In this document: positions 1 through 10,359 of the stretch, piece after piece
Position numbering within the stretch: position 1 is the stretch's first letter
Layout: the number at the start of each line of letters is the position of its first letter
Notes under the pieces: generated by a model
What the model saw: the letters and a program-made list of their open reading frames with translations, nothing else
Database searches by the model: none
What the model was told of the DNA's origin: nothing
Program-made: the position numbers and the translations under genes
Source of the DNA: Rutidosis leptorrhynchoides
Lineage: Eukaryota > Streptophyta > Magnoliopsida > Asterales > Asteraceae
Length of the DNA stretch: 64,000 nt
NCBI RefSeq assembly: GCF_046630445.1
Contig: NC_092333.1
Location: 105,965,001 to 106,029,000, forward strand
Direction: 5' to 3'

Positions 1-462
1 ATCTCCCCAACTTTTGACTAACTCTCGTTAAGTGACACATTATTCTTATATGCAAATCACTTTATAATTTTCCGAATACCGTTAAAAAGAAAGGTTTCCT
101 AAATCAAAGTGGACCTCTCAACAGAGACTCGTAATCATACAATGTATCTGATAAATCAATCATTTGATATTATCTTCTAATTCTATCGATAACCATAATG
201 AAACAAATACGTTCATGTAAAGTATCATACGTTTAATACCTTGTTAATATTCACAAGTCATTATATATACATATATCTGTATATACATATTCATATCCGA
301 TTTAAATAATGGTTCGTGAATCGTCGGAATTTGGTCGAGGTTAAATGAATGTATGAACATAGTTTAAAATCTTTGAGATTCAACTTAACAAACTTTGCTT
401 ATCGTGTCGGAATAATATAAAGATAAAGTTTAAATTTGGTCGAAAATTTCCGGGTTGTCACA
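1..462 (-). repeat. Truncated LTR fragment, E4/E6 family
   Basis: The segment from about 300 to 462 matches the right-hand end of the E4 and E6 LTRs: GTTCGTGAATCGTCG, a central stretch with an ACTTTGCTTATCGTGTCG core, and a terminus in TTGTCACA. The left part runs off the window. The bases after 462 do not match the internal sequence that follows this terminus in E6, so this is either an outer LTR end or a solo LTR. Strand is inferred by analogy with E6. Confidence 0.7.
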
Positions 463-1239
463 AAATAGGCCCACATATACGTTAAATTTTTAACTACGCA
501 TAAAAATAAACTCCAATTTATCTATTTATTTACTTACATTGTATTTAACTATTAAAAACATGGTTTTTAACTTTAATTGACAATTTTTTATTTGATTTAA
601 TTAAATATATTGAGAAAAATATTTATATATTTAAAATTTTGAGCTCTTCTAATTTTAAACCACTAAGCGGTTGCCTATCATCTATATGCTCGAAGACACC
701 TCTCTATATAAAGTAGAACATTATAACTTTTGATTGTACAATCTAATTAAATCATACTACAAACTTGCTTTCATAGGTATTAAGTTGTTACGTACTTTCA
801 TCGATATTAATGACATTTAACATGCATATATTTAGTGATATTTTTTTCAAGAGAATGAATTCTATTTAAACGCATATAAATAAATATTTACTCATATCCG
901 ATTCATTCTCATTTTACTCTTGAGACCCTTTCACTATCTTTGGTTTTGCTTCCTTGTTCTTTCCATCTTTAAAGGAAAAAGGGGACAGAAAATTGACATG
1001 AATACACTGAACATGTATTTGGAAGATTTCAATGTTGTTCCACCTACAATTTTTGACACATGTATATCTCATACGTGTGTTAAATTGGTCCCTTAATTTG
1101 TCGGGTCACAATGTTTCGCCATGGTACTCTCATTTGAAACTTTTCACATGATATTTTTACGGGTGTTGGATATTTTCACATGATATTTTTACATGTTAAT
1201 GGCAGATCGCGATATGTAGGTATTCATTTTGTAATCAGT
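463..1239. other. AT-rich intergenic DNA, nothing recognised
   Basis: No supported coding frame. A TATA-like stretch lies near 703, but nothing downstream looks like a gene. This could be older host DNA or decayed repeat. Confidence 0.5.
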
Positions 1240-1465
1240 GATGTAAGCAGAAATTTTTTTAGTAAAATACGAAGGTTTGTGGACAAAATACAGAGACTTT
1301 TGGGCAAAATACGGAGACTTTTGAGGCAAAATATGAAGAATTTTGAGAAAAAAAGAAAAAAAAAATCCATTGAGGGCAAAATCGAAAGATCCAAAATTTT
1401 TACACTGAAAACTAAAATCCATTTGGGTGGGCGCCGCACCACCATGCCCCCACATATTTCCGCCC
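1240..1465. repeat. Diverged copy of the 1561-1787 inverted-repeat element
   Basis: It contains the same internal units (GGACAAAATACAGAGACTTT, GGGCAAAATACGGAGACTTT) and the same end block (CCAAAATTTTTACACTGAAAA) as the two copies downstream, but with clear divergence. Its ends are not well defined. Confidence 0.5.
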
Positions 1466-1560
1466 ATGTTTGTAATGAATGAGTAAAACCATGTAATCAT
1501 AAGATGGCGGGTGTGACTACGGGTCCAAAAGTGTACTCGTTATGTTGTAAATATGCACTC

Positions 1561-1787
1561 CAGTGGCGGAATTAAGATTTTTTTCACCAGGGGCAAAAAT
1601 TCATAAAACCGTAGCAATTTTTTTGGACAAAATATGGAGGTTTTCGGGCAAAAAATTGAGGTTTTTGGGCAAAATATGGAGGTTTTGAGGCAAAAAAAAT
1701 CCACCGGGAGCAAAGTCGAAAAACCCAAAATTTTTACACTGAAAAAACACTAGGGGCGGCCGCCCCCTTGCCGTATTTTCGCCACTG
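1561..1787. mobile_element. Small non-autonomous element with short terminal inverted repeats, copy 1
   Basis: It starts CAGTGGCGGAATT and ends AATTTTCGCCACTG-like, giving an imperfect terminal inverted repeat beginning CAGTGGCG. The interior is a short minisatellite of about 20 bp (GGCAAAATATGGAGGTTTTC). No protein is encoded, so it would need a transposase from elsewhere. No clear target duplication is visible, so the superfamily is uncertain. Confidence 0.5.
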
Positions 1788-1826
1788 TAGTTGTTGCTGG
1801 TAAAACTCGATATGCTAATCCTTAGT

Positions 1827-2190
1827 ACTCGTTATGTTGTAAATATGCACTCCAGTGGCGGAATTAAGATTTTTTTCACCAGGGGCAGAAAAATTCATAA
1901 AACCGTAGCAATTTTTTTTGGACAAAATATGGAGGTTTTCGGGCAAAAATTGAGGTTTTTGGGCAAAATTTGAAGGTTTTGGGGCAAAAGTTGGAGAATT
2001 TTGGATAAAATATAAAGGTTTTGGGGCAAAATATATAGGTATTGGGGCAAAATATGCAGGTTTTGAGGCAAAAAAAAAATCCACCGGGAGCAAAGTCGAA
2101 AAACCCAAAATTTTTACACTGAAAAAACACTAGGGGCGGTCGCCCCCTTGGTAAAACTCGATATGCTAATCCTTAGTACTTATTTAATAT
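1827..2190. repeat. Tandem duplicate of the inverted-repeat element and its flanks, copy 2
   Basis: The left flank (GTACTCGTTATGTTGTAAAT) and the right flank (GGTAAAACTCGATATGCTAA) of copy 1 are both repeated around copy 2. The unit therefore duplicated in tandem as a block and did not insert twice. Copy 2 has more internal 20-bp units (1918-2070) and lacks the final CGCCACTG end. Confidence 0.65.
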
Positions 2191-2635
2191 GCGCTCGGTG
2201 TTAAATACTATTAATAGGATAATAAAATAACATATACTTATATATTTGTAATAATAGGATAATATTCATGTCATTTCACGTAAATAATTATAGAACGAGA
2301 TTGGCAGATTGTTTTGAAAACCCGTCAATAAAAATTCACTAGTTAACGGTTTACAAAAAAAATTGTAGATATGGGTGACGGATCTAGTGAGCCTCGCCCT
2401 TAACTCACAGGTGCCATCCCAAAACATTTTTACTATCATTTTCAATGAATATGAATATGTATATGGGGGGGGGAAGCAAGAAAAATACAATTAAAACAGA
2501 CAAAATTACACGGGGGTCCCTGTGTTATGTCAAAACTATAACCGGAGTTCAAAAGAATTTTTTCGACATGGGGGGTCACTGTGGTATGTACTAGTTTCAT
2601 GGGGAGTCCAATCTGTTAACGCCCGTCAATTTTTC
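2191..2635. other. Left half of the E1 target site, unclassified repeat-like DNA
   Basis: The stretch has two parallel phrases (GGGGGTCCCTGTGTTATGTC and GGGGGGTCACTGTGGTATGT) of the kind common in dispersed plant repeats. It ends in the TTTTC duplicated at 62272-62276, so the sequence continuing after 62276 was originally adjacent. Confidence 0.45.
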
Positions 2636-2866
2636 TATAGGACCTAAGATCTCATGAATACCATGAATGTGACCAATAAACCACATGAATGTAGAGAGCA
2701 TTAGTCAAACTAGTCAACTATATTCCACGGCTCTCTTGAATACATTACAAATCGGTGGCTAATGTTAGCTAATCTAGGGAGCCTTGGATCCTGTATATAG
2801 CCCTTATCTAAAGGATCCTCCATAAGACTAGGGAAACTCGTATTACTCATTTCCAGGGTTCAAACA
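2636..2866 (-). repeat. E1 3' LTR
   Basis: 231 bp. The plus strand starts TATAGGACC (TG changed to TA relative to the other LTR) and ends GGTTCAAACA. It retains about 35 bp near 2800 that the right copy lacks. Confidence 0.85.
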
Positions 2867-2876
2867 ATCTCCCCCC
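2867..2876 (-). other. E1 polypurine tract
   Basis: On the minus strand a GGGGGGAGAT run directly abuts the 3' LTR. This is the expected position for the plus-strand priming tract. Confidence 0.75.
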
Positions 2877-5106
2877 AGGAGTGAGACGTGTTTCCAAAAA
2901 CTAAAACTCTAGGAAAACATACAACATTACAAGGAAAGAATCAATTATTGCTAACTAACTCCCCCCGAATGATGTACGGCCGTTGGTGAAGTTCTTGAAA
3001 TCTTCAAAACTTGACATCATTGTTCTTTCAACGGTCTTTGAGTTTGCACAGCGAAATGCGCAAGGTAGACATTCGTCATTGCATCACTTCATGTTGATGA
3101 AGACATGAATTCTTGAAATCTCTTTCTTCAAGGATATTGTACTCCAAATACCTCATTGAAAAACAATTCTAATCTCAATCTTTGATATTGGTGCCAGTGA
3201 GGAAAGATCTTCTTTGAATTCACTTAACTTCCCCCAACACTTGCCTTGATTAGTAAACTCGAAAAACTAGAGAAACTCCCCCTTCAAAGTATATGAGGCA
3301 CGACCGATCAAGTTTGATTTCAATCAAACCCATGATCGTCTCATAAATCGCATAGATCGTTGGCTCATTCGAAGTTCCTAACGTCTCAAATACTCCCCCA
3401 AGGATGTGGAAGTATCTTTGGTTTTCCTTTGCTCACTCGTCAAACAAGTAATGTTTGGATTTTGTCTCTTTGATGTCCGAGTCCAATACCGTACACGTAT
3501 TGAAGTCACACTGTTAAGCCCGAGTCCCATACTGAATGTATGGAAGCCACACGCATATCAACCATATACATATCTCCCCCACAATGATGCTTGCATAAAA
3601 TAAAAGCTACATTGTTTAAAATGGTTGACGTGCTCGAAAAATCCCCAAAATATCGTAATAACGCGTATGAGAAATGCCGTGTGAATCCGAGCCTCGAAAT
3701 TAATTGAAAAATATGCTTTGGAGGTCCAGATTCGGTAAGGGACCATCCGTGAAAATTCTGATAAACTACAGGGGCCAAAACTGTCAAAATTGCTGTCAGA
3801 TTCGGTAAAGGACTGGTCTTGCAAAAGTCTGAAACCTTTCAGAGACTAAAATTGTAAAATTCCCATAAAAGTCACTAGATTCGGTAAGTGGAGTCAGTTT
3901 AGCTTATTGGGCTTGTAGATTCGGTAGGCCCGATAAAACTTGTTGTGATGCAGAATCAAGTGGTCCATATTCGGGAAGCCCAAGTAACCATGTTGCCTAA
4001 ATTAAGCAAGAGGCCCAATTATCACATTCAAGTAGATTCGGTAAAGTCTTTGTTGGGCTTTAGACTTACAACAACCCAAATGATAAATCATATACCGAAT
4101 CATCTTCAACATTCATACCGAAGACGTATAAGCAAATCCCAATCATAATCATACCGAAGCAACTACCGAGAGTTGCCATACCGAATCAATAACTGCCAAT
4201 ACCGATTCAGAATCATAAACAATATCAACCGAATATGATTCACCAACGCACAACAGCAACTTCATCTACAATCTGTTACCGAATATGATGTATAAAAATT
4301 TCAACAATCATTGAATTTGATGAAATTGAAACGTGAAACTAATTTTAATCAACTCTCATAGCTTTGATTAACAGAATTTGTGAAGAAATCTGATCAAATA
4401 CAGCAACAATTGATGAAATCGTCCATGAACAGTTGAAATTTTTTCATATGAACTTGAAAAATTGAACTCAAGATCTGGACAATTTTAAATGAGTCTTCCA
4501 ACACGGAACATGCTTGTAATCATCTAATGAATGCTCGACTACTGCTATTAACATCTGAAATTCTCTGATTCGTTCCAATTGAAATGTTGACCAATGATGA
4601 ACGAGCTTTGACTTTTCGAATTCGAGCTTGAATCTTCATGTTTGGATATGATATTTTGAAAGCACGTTAACGAGATAAAAATGAAGAGATATACACTTTT
4701 ACTTTTCGCTAATTTGTTCCAGAATGATCTGGAGGTCGGTGATGTTTTCGCATAAGGATGAACTCGAGATGAATTAACTTGAATTTGAAAGTGTTTGTTG
4801 CTTCTAGTGATCAACGAGATTCAGGTTTATGATAATGTTTATGAATATGTATCTAATTCATGTAAGTAATCATCACTTAAGAAATCTGAGATAGCATGAT
4901 GATGAAAATAACCGAGTACTGTAGCTGATGAATGAAATCTGAATGATTTTGTTTTTGTGATGTGAATTTGTGATGTAATTAGAAAAGTATTTGTGTATTT
5001 TTGTTTTGGATTTGAATTTGAATAAGTGTCGATTTAAAATTTGGTAAAATTCCGTAAAATGAGATTTGGTTTCGGTTGAATCTCATTCGGATGTGTTTGT
5101 GTTTTG
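2877..5106 (-). other. E1 internal region, non-coding
   Basis: No supported protein. Five more G-run tracts like the polypurine tract lie at 2958, 3227, 3275, 3392 and 3573 (read as CTCCCCC on the plus strand). From 3728 to 4284 it carries a dispersed 9-11 base motif that changes orientation part way (separate entry). The remainder to 5106 is AT-rich with no recognisable content. Confidence 0.6.
3728..4284. repeat. Dispersed AGATTCGGTAA array with an orientation switch
   Basis: Forward copies of AGATTCGGTAA or close variants start at 3728, 3798, 3877, 3917, 3967 and 4034. Reverse-complement copies (TACCGAATC or variants) follow near 4093, 4116, 4152, 4164, 4179, 4200, 4228 and 4276. Spacing is irregular (about 12 to 80 bp). 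Confidence 0.75.
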
Positions 5107-5307
5107 GTGAGTGATATCGCTCCATTTATATATATTTTATTTCGCGATATCTACCTCAATTTGCTCGGTTTTTGACTATCTCGAAGCCTATTTAGTGTGT
5201 TATTGAGCTAATTGGCAAATTAAGGGCTAAGGAGTTGATTTGGTGTAAAATTGACCAAATCATGGGCAAAATTGGCTAAGAAAATGACAAGTGCAGGAAA
5301 CAGCTCC

Positions 5308-5590
5308 AAAAGCGCCGGACCTGTGAAGGAGCGCTGCTCCTGAAGGCCCAAAAGCGCCGTTCCATAAGGAAAAGCGGCGCTATTATGCACGATTTGTCTC
5401 CATTTTTCTTCAGTGAGCAAAAGCGTCGTTCTAAATGTCAAAAGTGTCGCTCCTGATCAGCCAAAAGCGTCGTTCCTCAACAAAAGTGTCGCCCCTGTTC
5501 AGAGCCAAAAGCGGCGTTTCAGAGTCAAAAGCGCCGCTCCTCACCAAGCCAAAAGCGCCGATCCTGAAATAAAAGCGGCGCTCCTGACGC
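5308..5590 (+). repeat. GC-rich imperfect array in E2 U3
   Basis: About fifteen copies of a degenerate AAAAGCGCCGCTCCTG-like unit in otherwise AT-rich DNA. Many copies contain the self-complementary core AGCGSCGCT. The array ends about 25 bp before the TATA box. A shorter version sits in the 3' LTR (52536-52698 continuing at 60557-60660) and an internal one at 35221-35465. Confidence 0.7.
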
Positions 5591-5614
5591 TGTTTCAGCC
5601 CAGATTTTCAGCAC

Positions 5615-5622
5615 TATAAAAG
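5615..5622 (+). promoter_or_regulatory. E2 TATA box
   Basis: TATAAAAG, conserved in the 3' LTR at 60679-60686, placed just after the GC-rich array. Confidence 0.7.
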
Positions 5623-6806
5623 GAACGAGATTAGGTCATTTTTCATATGCATCTTTGGGAGCAGCTGCTTAAGGTCTGAATTTCACATACTAAACCCTAA
5701 TTTCATCATCCATTGGTGTTTAATGGTGGATTCAAGGAAGCTAGCTCAAGATTCATCATTGTTTAGCTTAGATCTTCATCTTCTTTACATTTTGGGTTGT
5801 AATCTTCACTTTACTTTTCATATTTAGCATTGATTACTTGTAATAACTTGAAGATGATGATGATTTACATTTCTATGCATATTATTAGTTTAATTTTAGC
5901 TATGATTGGCTAAATCCCTCGTGTTTGCTTATCTATGAATCTCTAATGCTAGTGTTTGCCCCAAATCAATTGATTATTGTTGTTTGAATGAATTACATGA
6001 TCATGTGTTGTTGAGTTGGCTAAAGATCCATTACTATGAGTTTGTTTTAGGCTTGACTTTGATTACATATGTTGTGTAGCTCTCTCAGTGAATTGAGAAG
6101 TGAATCAATATGTGATTCCACACCTTAGGTGATCTAGACAACTAGTTTAGGAATTGCAAGTGATTGTGTTCTTGATCTAGGTTGGTTTTCAATTGGCCTC
6201 TAGTCAACATATTAATGCCGATTATCTTAATTGATTTCGATAGTTGGAGGTTTTAAGTGATTTTAACCTAAGCTCAATCTCAATGACCAAATCATGCTTA
6301 ACTCGATCTTAAGATATACAGCTTATGTGAATTCGTGGAGTATCATTTGATTTGATGTTTAGTAGTGATGCTAAACATTTAATAGTTCGACAACTAATGA
6401 GATAGCAATATAGACAAAACGGGGCAAGCCAAGCATAGAGAGGATTAGATAAGTGAACACGTCTTAGTTAATTTGTTTTAAGTCTTAATACTTCACAACT
6501 TGTTTCTTGTTACTAGTTTAATTGATAAATTTAGGTTTGTTTAATTGTGCAAGTTTTAGTCGTTAGTTGATATCAATCGAACCCCCCCCCCCCCAAATCA
6601 AACAAACCCTAGGGCAATTAATAGTTTCAAATATTCGACTTACACCGTGTCTCTTGGGACGAACCTGATAAGAATACTTACATCAAAGTACTATAATAAC
6701 CGGGTTCTAAGTGCTCGTTAGTTGTGTGTGCTTGATTGTAGTGTTTAAATCAAATATAAATTTAGAGGGTAAAAGATGTATATCGCATGAACGTATCACA
6801 CTTCCT

Positions 6807-6824
6807 TGGCGCCGCTGCCGGGGA
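6807..6824 (+). other. E2 primer binding site, tRNA-Asp type
   Basis: TGGCGCCGCTGCCGGGGA starts 8 nt after the LTR. It matches the complement of the plant tRNA-Asp 3' end except for one base, from my knowledge of that tRNA. This primer is typical of Athila/Tat elements. Confidence 0.8.
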
Positions 6825-8415
6825 TGCGGTTAGCTTAGTTGGTTATTTGATTTAAACTTTCAATTGTTCGATCCTTTCGTAGGGTGATATGGCTGAAACA
6901 GACGGTTTTATTTGTGCGGTGTCGTTAGGTCGCAACACGTCAGAATCAACCACCAAGAGGGGGGGGGGTACTTTTTAAATTTATATTTAGCGGGGCCTAA
7001 ATCGTACTACTTCTTAGTATGAGTAAGCGAAGTATGACCTAGAGTCGTATTTTTGAGATATCAGTATAATCGAACCTATATTTAAGCCTAAGATAGTTAT
7101 GAAGGAATAGTGGTTACTTAATTTTTGGGATTTTCTAATTTATAAGACAGATAAATTAAATGCGATAAAATTTGTAATTCAGATAAGGTTAAAGTAAGTG
7201 CATACTATGATTTCATCAGTTACTTTGCCGAGATTATGGAATGCTGGCTCATGAATAGGCAGAGGCCTTGCATTCATTACACTGGTCCTAAACGCCCATG
7301 TCATAAGACATGTCACTGGGTACTGCGCTAGGCTTGAAGATTCTGAATAGACAGCAACGTCCCTTACCCCCGACGCCCGTGCAGTCTGACTACAGGCATA
7401 CACGTTCAGACGGCTCATCCAATTGAGCGACTCAGTTGGGTGACGTATTAATATCCGAGAGAAGTGATGTGTTTCAATGCTTTCGTTAATGATTGGTTTT
7501 AAAAGATAGTTAGGCCCTTAAAAAGAGTTCAACCATAAAGAACACCATGGCCAAGTCAAGCTGATTTCCATGAACACAGTCGGTTATCCTAACGGTCCAA
7601 TCCTTTATGTGTCTAAACAAACAGTTCCTTAATTAACTAAGAATCCCTCAAGCGAGGTGCAATGCTTGAGACCGCGTTATGGTGCAGTGTACTAATCAAC
7701 ACTGACCGGGTTCCATGGCCTTACTTAGCAGAGGTATAGCTTACAACAACCGCTGTGCTTCAGGGTGCACGTACGAAGTTTATATGCTTGGTGACTACAC
7801 TAGCATGGTCTAGGACCGAAATGTACTAAGGGTCTAGTCAGATGTTTCACTATGAAAGAGTCCTCAGTCGGAATCCAAAGCTTGATAGACTTACTACAAC
7901 CGGTGTGCCTCAGTCGATCTTACATTGTATCCGATAGACTTCTCTTACCAATGGGTGACACAAATAGTGTACTCTGAATCGGGGTTCGCGACTTCCCAAT
8001 AACAGAGCCAATAACTACGTTCTATTAGTTGGAAAAGCGATTGAGTGTAAAGCATAATCAAAAAGCATTTCAACGACATACACAAACCATAACATTATTT
8101 CGGCATTATAACTGCTTACATCATAGCATACACTAAAGATAACTACTCGCTAATCATGGCAACAATATCACAGAACATAATGATAGAAGATATTATATAA
8201 AGATAAAGGATAGAAGTACCAGTAGATTAAACGAGTTCTGAATACAAAAGTGACAACTTCAAGACTCCAGACAGCTCCTAATACAATCTTCGGCGTTCTT
8301 CTTCGGGTACTAGGTTTCCCGCACTGAGTCAAAAACCTTGAAAGTATGACTAATATTGTACAAGAGAGAGAAAGAAGTGAATTAAAGTCTGTCTTGGAAT
8401 GAATGACAAAGACCC

Positions 8416-8423
8416 TTTAAATA
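8416..8423 (-). promoter_or_regulatory. E3 TATA-like box, left LTR
   Basis: TATTTAAA on the minus strand, conserved in the right LTR at 31315-31322. The GC-rich array lies immediately upstream in transcription order. Confidence 0.5.
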
Positions 8424-8439
8424 AGCTAAGTTTTTCCCT

Positions 8440-8570
8440 GCAAACGGCTGGCAGGCCGTTTGCCAAGCCAAGCCGTTTGCAAGGGCCGTTTGCCCTGGCC
8501 ATTTGGCAGGCCGTTTGTGAGCTAGGCAAGCCATTTGGCAGGCCGTTTGGCTTGCCTGGTCAGATGGATT
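8440..8570 (-). repeat. GC-rich array in E3 U3, left LTR
   Basis: Repeated AAACGGCCTGCCAAA-like units, also read as GGCCGTTTGGCAGG. The longer version in the right LTR is at about 31345-31525. Unit number differs between the two LTRs. Confidence 0.65.
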
Positions 8571-8800
8571 CCCTGGATCATAACTTGATATCTTGTCTTT
8601 CACCGTTTTCGCTATAGAATCTTCGTTTTAGCTCTGATTCTCTTGATTCTTTTTGCACCGTCTTTGTAATTACTTGTTCTTCAATTCTAACTGAAGAAGT
8701 GGGTATTTTTCCGACAAAGTTCGAATCTTTCTTGTTTTTGGCCTTAATACCGGGGTGAAAACGTGACTTTTAGCCGATATCAAATATCCCACACTTAGAC

Positions 8801-8820
8801 TTTGCTTGTCCTCAAGCAAA
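8801..8820 (-). other. E3 3' hairpin beside the polypurine tract
   Basis: On the minus strand, arms TTTGCTTG and CAAGCAAA form a perfect 8-bp stem around the loop AGGA. The stretch GTCTAAGTGTGGGATATTT then leads directly into the 3' LTR, 18 nt away. The same arrangement occurs in E2 and E7. Confidence 0.8.
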
Positions 8821-9368
8821 CTCTCATTTTCCTTAAGAAATCTTTTCGGAGTTTCTTTTCTAATAGCCTAAGCGGTTTGATTTTTATTATAAGAGCAAAA
8901 AGATAAGGTGAGTCATCTATGTTATGATTGAAACTATCTCTACAAGTATGCGAGGAGGTTACATGATATAGGCTAGCTTTCACGGATCACTCAAATCACA
9001 TAAGTGTTTAGGGTTTCCTATAGATCTAAGAAATGAATTCGCTCATAGCCAGTCATGCTGCACCCATCGTTATAGGCTTGATAAAGACTCAAATCTTTGC
9101 TGCTAATGTGAAAATGGTATTAATCTTAGCTTCTAGGTCATTTGTCAATGATGGAAAAGGAATTTTGGAGTGGTAGTGAAGTTGTTTTTGAGGGGTGAGA
9201 GAAAAGGGTAATGTAGTCTTTATACAGACTTTTATTCGAATAGATAGGAGTGCTGAAGTGTTTGAGAAGCACTTTTAAACTTTTCTTCCTTTTATAATCA
9301 TTTTCTGTCAAGTTTTTCTTCGGCGTTTCTCTTAATAAGTTCTGCTCCTTTTTTCAGAACTTTGAAAA

Positions 9369-9373
<5 letters not shown>

Positions 9374-9457
<84 letters not shown>

Positions 9458-9471
9458 TATATATATATATA
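9374..9471. repeat. TA microsatellite with a short CA segment
   Basis: Continuous TA dinucleotides interrupted by a short ACACAC block. Such tracts are length-unstable. Confidence 0.9.
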
Positions 9472-10060
9472 ATTTTTTTTTATTGTTTTAGAGATTTTAT
9501 CTCGAGAAACTTTTTACCGGTAAACTTTTTCAAGACCTTTGCCATGATACTTGAGAGGTTTATAACATCGGGTTTTCGGATGGAATCTCATTTTCTGGAT
9601 TTTTTTAAGAGATAGTAAAGATGATGTAGATGTGGTAGTGGAGTAGAAGTGTGGAAGGCTTATTTTTGACACATGGCTAGCTCTTTTGATTATAACCGAA
9701 TCACGTTTCGCTGCTTTGGAAATGTAGATCTAAAGCAAGTTCTGATTCTGAGCACAGACATCGGCACTCTCAACGGAAAATGATGAAGCATTAAAGATGA
9801 ATGCTGGTCTTATTTGGGGTGCCTCACCATAATCAATTTAGGTCGATAATGCCTTAGTCATGCAATGCTCTATTAGAGATTTGGTTCATCCTAACAAGAT
9901 TTCCACCCTACTTAAGCCTTACTTTTATTTACACGTTTCAGGTTTTCAAAAATATTTTTTCGAAAAGGCTTTCTCTTGTTAAAAATTTTAAAATTTGGCT
10001 TAAGGACTTGGAATCTTCGTAATGGGTTATTTTAATACAACACAAAAAGATTATACCAAC

Positions 10061-10094
10061 ATCCCACACTTAGACAAACATTGTCCTCAATGTT
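10061..10094 (-). other. E3 internal hairpin plus purine-tract module
   Basis: On the minus strand, arms AACATTG and CAATGTT (7 bp, perfect) flank AGGA at 10077-10094. TGTCTAAGTGTGGGAT follows. The loop and the following tract match the module beside the 3' LTR, while both arms differ in a paired way. Confidence 0.75.
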
Positions 10095-10359
10095 CCTAGT
10101 GTATCCCACACTTAGGAGTTTTAGTTGAAGATTTAGGAGTATTTGTCTAGTGTTTTAATTGGGTTGGAATCCCACACTTAGTGATAAACTAGGATGTGGC
10201 ATAGTTTGAATTTTGAGCTAGTAGCGGGAAGAAAGAAATACCCCTAGCAGATGCGGCTGGCTTCGAATCCTTGCTTCTTTTATTGATCGGCTCATTTTTC
10301 ATCCTTTATTCTTCTACTCTATTTTATTGCACGGGTTGCCTCCCGAGAAGCGCTTTTGT

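Larger units (their letters stand above)
5112..6798 (+). repeat. E2 5' LTR
   Basis: 1687 bp, starting TGATATCGC and ending ACGTATCA. It contains a GC-rich array (about 5308-5590) and a TATA box at 5615-5622 (TATAAAAG), followed by a long leader. It is collinear with the 3' LTR halves at 52341-52698 and 60557-61855. Confidence 0.9.
6885..8782 (-). repeat. E3 3' LTR
   Basis: 1898 bp. It has a repeated GCCGTTTGCC-type array at about 8440-8570 and a TATA-like TATTTAAA on the minus strand at 8416-8423. The array is shorter than in the other LTR. Confidence 0.9.
8821..10359 (-). other. E3 3' non-coding region
   Basis: No supported protein. It contains a TA microsatellite (9374-9471) and several AAGTGTGGGA motifs on the minus strand (about 10062, 10105, 10169). 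A second hairpin plus purine module lies at 10061-10094. Confidence 0.6.

Noticed and set aside
5308..5590. CRISPR-like appearance of regularly recurring short repeats
   Set aside because: Units are degenerate with irregular spacing and no unique spacers, and they lie in a plant LTR promoter region.
7179..7418. Minus frame of 79 codons, also present in the other E3 LTR (30024-30299, 91 codons)
   Set aside because: Conserved between the two only because they are LTR copies. No known motif, and it lies in the leader portion of the LTR.
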